The position numbers and the translations under genes are program-made. Positions 25,919 to 34,392 of a stretch of DNA of 64,000 bases are shown in pieces. Source of the DNA: Rhodonellum sp041748555 (GTDB taxonomy: Bacteria > Bacteroidota > Bacteroidia > Cytophagales > Cyclobacteriaceae). How positions within the stretch are numbered: position 1 is the stretch's first letter; the number at the start of each line of letters is the position of its first letter. The notes beneath the pieces were generated by a model. That model saw only the letters and a list, made by a program, of their open reading frames with translations, made no database searches and was not told the origin of the DNA. Location: assembly GCA_041748555.1 (NCBI GenBank), contig JBGTDA010000065.1, positions 1 through 64,000 on the forward strand. Direction: 5' to 3'.

Positions 25919-26563
25919 CTAGAGATTTTGTAAACAATCTTTTGCCAAAGCTCCATCTAAACGCTTATCTTGAAAAAATACATGAGTGCATTCTATTTTT
26001 TCAATTCCATTAGCACCAGAAAACTTTGTATCTTCACTAAGGTGACAAGCACTAAATATAGCATTAGTCAGATCTGCATTTTTAAAGTTAGCACCATCTA
26101 ACAATGTTTTGGTAAAGTTGGCTCCTGTAAGATTAGATCTAGAAAAATCGGCTCTTATACAAACAGCTTGAGAAAAGTTGCTCTCAGAGAAATACGATTC
26201 ACAGAAAACTGCCTCCCGTAACAAGGCTTTTACAAATTGGACCCGTTTACCTTGTGCTGCTGAAAGGTTAGCACCTTCCATTTCAGCTTTCGTCCAATCG
26301 CTAAAATGTAAGACTGAATTTTTCAACATAATACCGTTGGCCAAAGCCCTTACTCCATTAACCGACCCAAGACAGGATTTATTCAAATTAGTTTCTTGCA
26401 AAGTTGCCTCTGTGAAAAACTCTCCAGAGAAATCCATGCCTTCATAATTTTCATAAGCTAGATAGAGGCGCTGACCATTTTTTCCTCCGCTTTCATACCA
26501 TAAACGACTGTTTGCTAGTGCCAAGGCGAGATTATTAGGTAGGTTTTTTTCTTTTGAAAACAT
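25919..26563 (-). CDS. Pentapeptide-repeat protein next to the DUF4157 toxin gene
   Basis: 214 aa. The repeat region (about 55-190) includes DFSRSNLTGANFTKTLLDG and ANFKNADLTNAIF. The N-terminus (LPNNLALALANSRLWYESGGKNGQRLYL) is non-repeat and may cap the helix; the C-terminus has two Cys. It starts 10 bases after the stop of the 1563-aa DUF4157 gene. That is the place where an immunity protein would be expected for a C-terminal toxin domain, so it is a candidate, without direct proof. Confidence 0.75.
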   Translation of the reverse strand: MFSKEKNLPNNLALALANSRLWYESGGKNGQRLYLAYENYEGMDFSGEFFTEATLQETNLNKSCLGSVNGVRALANGIMLKNSVLHFSDWTKAEMEGANLSAAQGKRVQFVKALLREAVFCESYFSESNFSQAVCIRADFSRSNLTGANFTKTLLDGANFKNADLTNAIFSACHLSEDTKFSGANGIEKIECTHVFFQDKRLDGALAKDCLQNL

Positions 26564-26573
26564 ATCTTATTCG

Positions 26574-29500
26574 TTAAGGATAAAAAATTACATCTCTTCC
26601 AAGCCCTGCATCTTGTACAGCTTGACGTAAAGCGGCGTTATCTGCCGGAGTGAGACCATGAGTATCTATAATTACTCTCTCTCCAGTAGCTAGTTCACCT
26701 CGAATCACTCCCAATTCTCCCTCTACTGTGAACTCTCCACGCAATGGTCGTGTCTCAGGTATATTCGGTTCAGGTCTTCCCGCTTGCCTAGCTTGCTCTC
26801 GTATGTGTTCTCTTAACACTTCACGGCTACGTGGTGCTTTCACATCCCACTCTTGCCCTGTAGCATCCACAAAATCCCCACTTTCGCCATGGCCTGGCCT
26901 TCTTACACCATCTAATCTTCCAGCTTCTTCCAGAGCAAGAGCAACCTCTGCTTCTCTACGACTGCCTTCAGTTATGTTCCCATTATGATCTGGATCTTGT
27001 GATAATCTCTGAAGGCGTTCTTCACGAGCCCTTGCTCCCTCAGGTGTGTCCGTTGCAGGCACTCCCTCAGGTGTGTCCGTTGCAGGTGCTCCTTCCGGTG
27101 TGTCCGTTGCAGGCGCTCCTTCCGGTGTGTCCGTTGCAGGCGCTCCCTCCGGCGCGTCCGTTGCAGGCACTCCTTCCGGTGTGTCCGTTACAGGCGCTCC
27201 CTCAGGCGCGTCCGTTGCAGGCGCTCCCTCCGGCGCGTCTGTTGCAGGCGCTCCTTCCGGTGTGTCTGTTACAGGCGCTCCCTCAGGCGCGTCCGTTGCA
27301 GGCGCTCCCTCCGGCGCGTCTGTTGCAGGCGCTCCCTCCGGTGTGTCTGTTACAGGCGCTCCCTCAGGCGCGTCCGTTGCAGGCGCTCCCTCCGGCGCGT
27401 CTGTTGCAGGCGCTCCCGCTCTGCTTGAGACACGGTGCGCCAGACCAAAAGTGATTGCAGTAATTAAAAGTGTGACTCCAAGTTGCCCCAAGGAGAAATC
27501 CTTGAACGAGAAGCCACCCATAACATATTGGGTAACTACGTCAAATCCACCAGCAGAGATCATGGCAGCGCCAAATTGAGCGGCGGTCTGAACGGCCTTG
27601 GAAGCACCGGAGAAGAGAGCTCCTGCGCTTGCACCTGCGGCTGCCCCGATAAAGCCTCCAGCGGCACCCGTAATTGCCCCGATGAGAATCGCCTTCCCAA
27701 CACCCTTCATTACATCCTGGTTGCTCCATAAATTGCTGGCCATAGCCAGTAAGCCCGAAACCACCGCGCCAACTGCTGCGCCAATAATCGCCCCAGCTAA
27801 TAAAGGCCCTCCTAGGGCAGCCACAATTAGTGGGCCAGCCGCGCCAGCTGTTATGACCGTGACGGCAATTACAATAATAATTACGATGATAACCAGCACA
27901 ACAGCGAGTACTCGTTTCCAGGCAGGTGCTTCTTTTGAGGCAGCCTCGTCCGCTTTTCGGGTCATTTCGCATTCCAGCCCTTGTTTACTCTCTCGCAGAT
28001 TTTGTTCCAAGCTTTCTTGTGCTTGAGTCAACGTTGTTTGTGCCCCTTCAAGGGTGGTTTCACAACTCTGCTGAAAACCCTCTAATGCTTGAGTCAGCGC
28101 TGCAACACTTGCTTCTACACTCTGTTGTACTTGCGCCGTAAACGTTGTTCTTTGTGTTGCAAAATTATCAATACCTGAGATGCTTTTCATGGCATTGCTA
28201 AATCCACCACTCAAGCCTGCTACAGACTCATCATTACTCTGAGTGATACCTTCAAGTGAAGTGATTGCTTGTAGAAATGCTTCAGTGAGTTGGGCTTGAG
28301 CTACCGTGGTTCCGGTACTTGCACTGGTATAGAGTCCGTCCATAGCAGCGCTTATATTTCGCTCGACCTGAGTGAGTGCGTTCTCCAGTGCAACAGAGTT
28401 TGGCGTATCACCGGATACAAACCTTGCTTGTACATCCAGCATGGCCTCCTGCACGGAACTTACTGCGGTTTGAACGCCTTGCTGTACTGCAGCTGTAGCA
28501 TTATGGGCTATTTGCTCTTGCAATACCTGCTGCAAGTAGCCCGTATCGTTGATAGCCTGACGTTGACTATGTTCCTGCTGATCCAGTTGCCTAATTGTTG
28601 CGGCCAGTGATGAATCAATAGATGCAATGAGATTGCTTTCGGTAGCTCCCGCCTGTTGAATTGCGGTATCACGGGTTGTTTCAAAGGCATTAATCAAGCT
28701 TGGCAACTGTTCATCGAGCGTGTCGAGTGACCTACCGGCTGATGCAATAATGGAGCAACGGTCAGCTTTCCGGCCATTACGCGTGACCTCACGTGCCCGT
28801 TTACGGGCTGCCTCTACCATTCTGTCGTGGTATGTCTTAGCAACTTCGCGTGCAGCTTCAGCCTGTGCCTCAGCCTTTCGACCCGAAAGATCTCCATCAT
28901 ACCAAGCGTCTTCGTTCGATGTGCAATTGGAAAAGCCTTCGTATGTTGTAGCAAACTCTTCACCCTTAGCGGTACACTCGGCCCCCATCGTGGTTCCCAA
29001 AATTTCCAAATTGGTGCGCCCATCGGAATAAATGCTATTGATATTATCAAGCGTAGATGTTTCCAACGCATCGACCTGAGCCATCGTTTCGCCATGGGTT
29101 GTGGTAAGTGACTCGATTGCTGTTGCTGTCTGTGACTCAACATCCGCCACATAGGCCGCCGCTTGTGCGCGAACGGCACCTTGGGTTGTTGCGGCTCCGG
29201 CAATTGCTTGTCCACGCGCTTGTTCAATGCGTGCTGAAATGGCTGCTTTCTGAACCTCCATCGAAGCGCCAATTTGCGCCTTGGCCGATTCGGCAGTCAA
29301 CCCTAATTGGTTAGGAATATCCTCCAGTGCAAAGGTAGTAGCCTCATCAAGTTTGTCCGCAATAGCGGACAAGAAGCGGTTGGCACGACTCGCAGCTAAA
29401 CGGCGTTGTTCTTGTCTTGCCAGACTTTCTCCGGAGCGTGCAAAAAACTGGACTCCAGCGCGAATGCTTTCTGTTCTTGCTGGGATAGCGCCCAGTGCCG

Positions 29501-31265
29501 TTGAAGACCCCTCATATGCAGATACGGCTATACTACGCTCTGATTCCGCTGAAGTAATAAATCCGGCAAGAGAAGCATCACCCGCCAAACTACCAGGTCC
29601 TTCAGAAGCCCCTTCACTTGTAGCGCTGGCTGCACCAGTAGAACCTCCCGCTGCTTCCGCGCTTGCACTGCCCGTCGATGAGTCAGAACCAGTAGGTGAA
29701 GCAGTTCCAGGCCCAGCAGCTTCCGATGGATTGGATGTTGAAGAAGCAGCTACCGCAGCATCAGCTTGTTCTGTTGGGCAATCATCTATTTCTGGCAGAT
29801 CTTCCTCATCACCTTCGCTTGCTTCTGCCTCTACCTGGGTAGATGGAGGATCCGATGGGGTTTCTGCTGGTTCTTCTGCTGGTTCTTCTCTTGCCCCTCT
29901 GTAGCATTCAGGCGTGCAGCTGTCTGATGGCGAGGCTTGGCCCTCGCTAGGAACAGTTCCATTCCCTTGAGAGCCAGGCGCAACCGTGTCACTTGCACCC
30001 GGGGAAACATCACTCGCAGGAGGCTCTGGCCCTGCAACACTTCCGTCGGAAGTAGATGTCTCAGTGGGAGAAGACGTGGAAAAATTGGTATCGCCAGTAG
30101 AACTGGCAGAGGCATTAGTATCGGTTGTATTAGTACTTTCACTTTTTCCGCCATCTTCATCAGCTTCTTCAAGAGAGCTTTCTGTTTCAGAAGTTGTCGG
30201 TTCTCCAGCAGCAGAGGTTTGTTCTGGAGTGATTGATGACGCTCCTCTTTCGGCAGCTTGTTCGTCTGCTGAAGATATGGGTACAGTACTTTCTACTTCA
30301 TCTTCAAATAAGTGCTGGGAATTGACCTCCAACTGCGCTTGAACTTGATTGCCAGTTGGCTTCTGTAACACTCCCTCCCCTTGTTGCACCACATGAGTCA
30401 ACTCATGCCCCAACAACCTCTGCCCTTCCGTGCTTCCCGTATCGTACTTCCCCGCATTAAAATACACATCGGAGCCATGGGTAAAGGCTTCTGCCCCCAA
30501 ATCTTTATTCATCTGTACCGCAGCGCTATCCATATGCACCTGCACTCCTGAAAAATCCGACCCGAATGCTCCTTCCATCTGAGATCTGGTTTCTTCAGGT
30601 AAGGAGGAGCCACCGCCTTTGGAGGATTGGAGGCGGGATTCCAAATTGGATGAAGCTACAGGAGCATCGGGTCCCTCGGATTTGGTCTGAAGTTTTTCTT
30701 TTTTAGCTTCACATGCTGCGCATTTCCGCTGCACCATTTCCTCATCAGGGGGAGGGGGGGCGCTTTCGAAGATCGGCTTCATCTGAAGTTGTTCCTCTTT
30801 ACCTGATTCCTCCTTTTTCTGAAGTTTTTCTTCTTCCTCGCAATCCGCGCATTTAGGCTGAATCATGGTTGAATTCAAGCTTTGACCACTGATGGTTTTG
30901 GCTTGAATGTTTGGCTCCGCTTCGCTTTCAAAAATAGGTTTGCGTTGTATGCTAGCTGACTTTTTTTGTACTGGTTGGTCCTTCGAATCATTATTTTCTG
31001 CTAGTCTTTGCACTACCTGATCCGCCATCGAATCTGCCTCTTTTTCATACTTATCTCCAGGCTGACCTATGGTCAGCTTGGTCTGGATGCCAGTTATACC
31101 AAAAAATGGTTTATTGGAACCGCCATTCTTTGAAAAGAAGGGCTGCTGGCTGTTTGACAACAAGCCGCTAGCCCCTTCCTTATCAAAAAAGGGAGTATGC
31201 TGTTCCTCATTTTTAGATTGAAGAGTTTGGGACGTAGTGGACGATTTGGACTCAGCCGCTTTCAT
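26574..31265 (-). CDS. Giant DUF4157 protein with C-terminal CdiA-like nuclease domain
   Basis: 1563 aa. N-terminus: repeated PFF motifs (TPFFDKEG, QPFFSKNG, KPFFGITG), then LTIGQPGDKYEKEAD and Cys-containing PKCADCEEE/RKCAACEA linkers. The DUF4157 domain (about 228-300) has GHELTHVVQQ, HExxH 287-291. Residues 310-560 are acidic and Ser/Thr/Pro-rich; 560-1090 is Ala/Gln-rich helical; 1110-1260 is a hydrophobic Gly-zipper region that may insert into membranes. A 9-residue tandem repeat follows (1283-1411). The last 150 residues carry EAEVALALEEAG and GDFVDATGQEWDVKAP, the E..D..(E)xK pattern of CdiA-type PD-(D/E)XK nucleases. Probable eCIS cargo toxin; delivery is inference. Confidence 0.82.
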   Translation of the reverse strand: MKAAESKSSTTSQTLQSKNEEQHTPFFDKEGASGLLSNSQQPFFSKNGGSNKPFFGITGIQTKLTIGQPGDKYEKEADSMADQVVQRLAENNDSKDQPVQKKSASIQRKPIFESEAEPNIQAKTISGQSLNSTMIQPKCADCEEEEKLQKKEESGKEEQLQMKPIFESAPPPPDEEMVQRKCAACEAKKEKLQTKSEGPDAPVASSNLESRLQSSKGGGSSLPEETRSQMEGAFGSDFSGVQVHMDSAAVQMNKDLGAEAFTHGSDVYFNAGKYDTGSTEGQRLLGHELTHVVQQGEGVLQKPTGNQVQAQLEVNSQHLFEDEVESTVPISSADEQAAERGASSITPEQTSAAGEPTTSETESSLEEADEDGGKSESTNTTDTNASASSTGDTNFSTSSPTETSTSDGSVAGPEPPASDVSPGASDTVAPGSQGNGTVPSEGQASPSDSCTPECYRGAREEPAEEPAETPSDPPSTQVEAEASEGDEEDLPEIDDCPTEQADAAVAASSTSNPSEAAGPGTASPTGSDSSTGSASAEAAGGSTGAASATSEGASEGPGSLAGDASLAGFITSAESERSIAVSAYEGSSTALGAIPARTESIRAGVQFFARSGESLARQEQRRLAASRANRFLSAIADKLDEATTFALEDIPNQLGLTAESAKAQIGASMEVQKAAISARIEQARGQAIAGAATTQGAVRAQAAAYVADVESQTATAIESLTTTHGETMAQVDALETSTLDNINSIYSDGRTNLEILGTTMGAECTAKGEEFATTYEGFSNCTSNEDAWYDGDLSGRKAEAQAEAAREVAKTYHDRMVEAARKRAREVTRNGRKADRCSIIASAGRSLDTLDEQLPSLINAFETTRDTAIQQAGATESNLIASIDSSLAATIRQLDQQEHSQRQAINDTGYLQQVLQEQIAHNATAAVQQGVQTAVSSVQEAMLDVQARFVSGDTPNSVALENALTQVERNISAAMDGLYTSASTGTTVAQAQLTEAFLQAITSLEGITQSNDESVAGLSGGFSNAMKSISGIDNFATQRTTFTAQVQQSVEASVAALTQALEGFQQSCETTLEGAQTTLTQAQESLEQNLRESKQGLECEMTRKADEAASKEAPAWKRVLAVVLVIIVIIIVIAVTVITAGAAGPLIVAALGGPLLAGAIIGAAVGAVVSGLLAMASNLWSNQDVMKGVGKAILIGAITGAAGGFIGAAAGASAGALFSGASKAVQTAAQFGAAMISAGGFDVVTQYVMGGFSFKDFSLGQLGVTLLITAITFGLAHRVSSRAGAPATDAPEGAPATDAPEGAPVTDTPEGAPATDAPEGAPATDAPEGAPVTDTPEGAPATDAPEGAPATDAPEGAPVTDTPEGVPATDAPEGAPATDTPEGAPATDTPEGAPATDTPEGVPATDTPEGARAREERLQRLSQDPDHNGNITEGSRREAEVALALEEAGRLDGVRRPGHGESGDFVDATGQEWDVKAPRSREVLREHIREQARQAGRPEPNIPETRPLRGEFTVEGELGVIRGELATGERVIIDTHGLTPADNAALRQAVQDAGLGRDVIFYP
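27034..27417 (-). repeat. 27-bp tandem repeat coding for TD(A/T)PEG(A/V)PA
   Basis: Fourteen nine-residue units in the 1563-aa protein, nearly identical in DNA, lying just before the nuclease domain. Three consecutive 81-bp super-units (two DAPEG units then one DTPEG) show recent expansion by unequal crossing or slippage. The repeat keeps the frame and probably forms a flexible Pro-rich linker. Confidence 0.9.
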
Positions 31266-31814
31266 TTATTATGATAAGTATCTAAGAGAAGAATATCGAA
31301 TAGGAGAAGGTGGAAAGATAATGTCGTACAAAAAATTAATTACTGAATTAGTAAAAGGAAAATTGAAATGTGAAAAAGTGTTGTTGAGTTCTCCTGAATA
31401 GGTTAAAGGATTTCATGCATTTCTGGTCCCGACTAATCGCATCGGGAGGCTTCCATTTATCTGAAATGGGAAGAAGGCTAAATAAAGAAGATATAATAGG
31501 TTCAAAATATACCCGAATTTTAACCTTCACTTTTATATATCGTTCATTAAATTCAAGTAGTGGTTCTTTCTACTTTCGAATAAACCAGAATCACGTTCGA
31601 TTTCATCCGTACCTTTTATTCTTCGGTTTAAAATATAAATCAGTACAAGAATAATTATAGTCTAAATGAGAAGGGGTATAAAAAACAAATTCTTTGTCAT
31701 TGTTTACAGGTCTTACCTTCAAGCTTAAAATTAAACCTACACCTCCAAGCCAAAAAGAGAGACCAATCCTGAAATAATAGTATCGACTAATTAACTTCCT
31801 ACCTTCTCCTTATA
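31266..31814. other. Intergenic region inside the cluster, possible gene remnant
   Basis: About 550 bases without a convincing gene. On the minus strand a frame lacking any start codon runs from about 31800 to a TGA at 31603-31605 and reads like coding sequence (RIGLSFWLGGVGLILSLKV, then DLYFKPKNKRYG). It may be the 3' end of a lost gene. The rest is AT-rich. This gap breaks the otherwise tight spacing, so a separate promoter for the DUF4157 toxin gene may lie here; none was identified. Confidence 0.35.
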
Positions 31815-32588
31815 TTAATTTTCAATTTTTTTAGAGCTTTTTGGAGAGATAATTTTTTTCTGTTCGGGAGCTCTGTCTTTTTTGAGCTCCTCAATCTGTA
31901 CCTCTGCATCGCTCAGTTTTTTCTCGAAATCATCAAGCTTTTGTTTGAGGTTAGAGAATTTATTTTCCTGATTTTCAATACTGGTTTCAGGTTTCAATGC
32001 TTCATGATTTTCCTCCAGCGTAACAAACCTGGAGCGGATCAGCAACAGACTTATATAAAGCATCAGTGGATACCAGAAACCAGGCCCGAAACTACTTTGT
32101 TTGGAGAGTTTATCTATCAGGGGGAAAACATGTTCTTCCGGTTCCTTACATTCAAAAACCTTTGTTTTTTCCTGTTCCAAACCGGAGCCTTTAAGAATGA
32201 TGTCTTTGACTTTCAAAGAGTAGATTTTGAAAAAATAGTAACCGGCAAATTGGGTCCAGGCTGACACAATATTTTCATTTTTTAGTGGCTCAAGATCAAA
32301 GTTGCCTTTGAAAGCCTCCTTGACGATTCCTGATGGTAAACCGGCATCCGGTAAGGTCATATATAATCCCGGACCAAACTGTTCCCAATAAAAGCGGTCA
32401 TGGTTCAGGGTGGCTAAATAAGCCTCCCGAAATGTGTCTATTGCTTCATCTTTGAAGCCATTTGAGTTAATGAAATCGGCGGTGTCTTTAATCAAAACGG
32501 TCATGCCGGATAGCATCAGCTCCGTTTTCAGATCTTTTACCTGATGATATATCTTCTTCAGATTATCACCTTCCCATATCTTTTTCAT
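31815..32588 (-). CDS. eCIS-cluster hypothetical protein with C-terminal coiled coil
   Basis: 257 aa, not recognised. Residues 1-130 are mixed helical, with a Pro/Gly-containing WEQFGPGLYMTLPDAGLPSG loop. A hydrophobic segment near 165-187 (FGPGFWYPLMLYISLLLI) may be a membrane or packing helix. Residues 205-245 form a clear coiled coil (KLDDFEKKLSDAEVQIEEL). It begins 25 bases after the tape-measure stop, so it belongs to the structural operon. It could be a chaperone or membrane-contacting component; nothing proves this. Confidence 0.6.
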   Translation of the reverse strand: MKKIWEGDNLKKIYHQVKDLKTELMLSGMTVLIKDTADFINSNGFKDEAIDTFREAYLATLNHDRFYWEQFGPGLYMTLPDAGLPSGIVKEAFKGNFDLEPLKNENIVSAWTQFAGYYFFKIYSLKVKDIILKGSGLEQEKTKVFECKEPEEHVFPLIDKLSKQSSFGPGFWYPLMLYISLLLIRSRFVTLEENHEALKPETSIENQENKFSNLKQKLDDFEKKLSDAEVQIEELKKDRAPEQKKIISPKSSKKIEN

Positions 32589-32613
32589 GTTTTCTGCATT
32601 TAAATGATAAGAT

Positions 32614-34389
32614 TCATTTCCATTCCACCTTTAAAAAATCCTTCATCCAGGGAAATTTGATCACGCTGAGGTTCCAGGGAAGTTTGTCCAGCAAAATATC
32701 AATTGCTTTATGTTCCACTGTAAGAAGCCAGCTGTCGGGCTTTTTTTCCAGTTTGCCTTCCCGCTGAAGGAATCCTTCCCGCAGGCCCTCGATAGAAGTA
32801 CTCCCCAGAGCTCCCCAATGATCAATCACTGCCACCAAAAGGTTCTTTCCTTCGGTATTTTCTTCAGGACTGATACTTATCGTATGGTCAAGGGGCATAT
32901 TCAGGGGCCAGCCCATAAGATGTTTGGGTAAGACAAGCTGGAATTCTGTGCTCCGATCTTCTTCGGTGGCTAAGTAGTGCAGGATCAAAACAGCTTTTTG
33001 CTGATGCCATGTATCCGGGAATTTTCGATCTTTGAGGAGCTTCAGTTTTTGGAAAAATGTTGAAAGAAAAGGATGAAGCAATATCATGCCTGCATTGGGA
33101 ATAAAAAACGTTTTTTCGGCAACATCCGGCAATACCTTATCGGATAATTGCTTTTGGATGATAGGCTGATTTCTTCTCAATTCTTCTTGTAAAACTTTAT
33201 TGTCAGCTCGTTTTTCCAATGTTTGCTTTGACTCCGCCAGTTTTTTCCAATTACTGCCAAAAAATTCCTTGCCCAACATGATGTGCCAGGGGTCAATTTT
33301 TTTATGGCTCAGAAGAACAGTAATCAATTCGTCAGAAGACGCTTTTTTGCGCAGCACCAACACCTCATGTAGCAGTATGCTCCACGAATCAATCTCGAGT
33401 TGGCGGAGTAACTTTTCTTTGGAAGTGCCAACAAAAGGAGATTCACTTAAAAGTTTTTTCTTTCCCGCCATTCCCGCCATTATCCGGGCAATCTTGGCGG
33501 GTATTGCCTGAATTTCTTTTTGGGAAGCCTCCTGTTCCAAAACGGAGCGTAAAAAATCATTTTCTGCCAGCCATTCCCATATCTCCAATCCGGGATCAGG
33601 TTTTTGTTTAACTTTACTCAATAGCTTATTTTTGAGGTTATCCTGCCGGAACCTGTCTTTTTTTAAGGAGGGAATCAATTGTAAGATGAGGGCTAATAAA
33701 TCAGCTACTGTTTTGTCGGCTGTTTCTATTTTACCTGATCTTTCTTTCTCAATGTATTCAGATAAAGTTTGAATAGCCTGTGCAATCAGTCCGGCCGTCT
33801 CCGAAATTTTTGCAGACAGCGGATCTTGTTTAAAACCGGTGAACAACTCCACGAGCTGTTGTAAAAATGATGGATCATATTGAATGATCAAACGTTCCAT
33901 TGCCTGCGGAAAGGTGGAAACCAGTCGGCTTAAGCTATCTACCGCATTAGCCTCCCGGACCAGGGTCTGAAAGATATCGCTATACCAGTTGGTGAGTGGT
34001 TTCGGATAAGCTGCATGCGCGGGTAAATAACCATGCTCCAAAAAATAAAGCCAGAGATGAAAACGGCCAACATATATAGGCTGAGTGACGACACCAAAAA
34101 GGTCCTCTTGCCTGGCTTTCTTTATTGCTGCTTCCAAAAGGCTTACCATTTGTTCGACTAAAAAACGGGCATGCAGGTCCTGAGTGGAAATAGTGCCGAG
34201 ATCAATTTCCAGTCTATCCAACCTCACCAGTATATCAGGACCGGCCAGTCTATCAAACAACTTATCAAAAGCGGGCGCAATTTCCTCCCAATACAGCCTG
34301 CTCATTTCCTGTTGCACCTGTAAAGCTTCCTCATGACAATCCAACTTCAATTCGATTATTTGCTGACCGATAAGGTGATGATTGGCCAT
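32614..34389 (-). CDS. Contractile injection system tape measure protein (Afp14-like, CIS_TMP)
   Basis: 591 aa. The N-terminus HHLIGQQIIELKLDC and FDRLAGPDILVRLDRLEIDLGTI is the hallmark of the CIS tape measure family of Bacteroidota-type systems. A mid section is helical and variable; the C-terminus has LLHPFLSTFFQKLKLL, an AVLILHYLAT-like helix and a conserved-looking LPWNLSVIKFPWM end. The family sets tube length during assembly. It lies 3 bases after the 2045-aa baseplate gene and shares that transcript. Confidence 0.9.
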   Translation of the reverse strand: MANHHLIGQQIIELKLDCHEEALQVQQEMSRLYWEEIAPAFDKLFDRLAGPDILVRLDRLEIDLGTISTQDLHARFLVEQMVSLLEAAIKKARQEDLFGVVTQPIYVGRFHLWLYFLEHGYLPAHAAYPKPLTNWYSDIFQTLVREANAVDSLSRLVSTFPQAMERLIIQYDPSFLQQLVELFTGFKQDPLSAKISETAGLIAQAIQTLSEYIEKERSGKIETADKTVADLLALILQLIPSLKKDRFRQDNLKNKLLSKVKQKPDPGLEIWEWLAENDFLRSVLEQEASQKEIQAIPAKIARIMAGMAGKKKLLSESPFVGTSKEKLLRQLEIDSWSILLHEVLVLRKKASSDELITVLLSHKKIDPWHIMLGKEFFGSNWKKLAESKQTLEKRADNKVLQEELRRNQPIIQKQLSDKVLPDVAEKTFFIPNAGMILLHPFLSTFFQKLKLLKDRKFPDTWHQQKAVLILHYLATEEDRSTEFQLVLPKHLMGWPLNMPLDHTISISPEENTEGKNLLVAVIDHWGALGSTSIEGLREGFLQREGKLEKKPDSWLLTVEHKAIDILLDKLPWNLSVIKFPWMKDFLKVEWK

Positions 34390-34392
34390 AAT

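Noticed and set aside
26999..27579. Long plus-strand open frames over the 27-bp repeats
   Set aside because: The repeat period is a multiple of three and GC-rich, so all frames stay open; the minus-strand protein explains the sequence.
29281..30342. Large plus-strand open frames rich in Ala, Ser and Val
   Set aside because: Shadows of the low-complexity linker of the 1563-aa protein; no start context or domain.
31415..31654. 79-codon plus-strand open frame in the eCIS gap
   Set aside because: Opposite to cluster transcription, AT-rich, with no family-like sequence.
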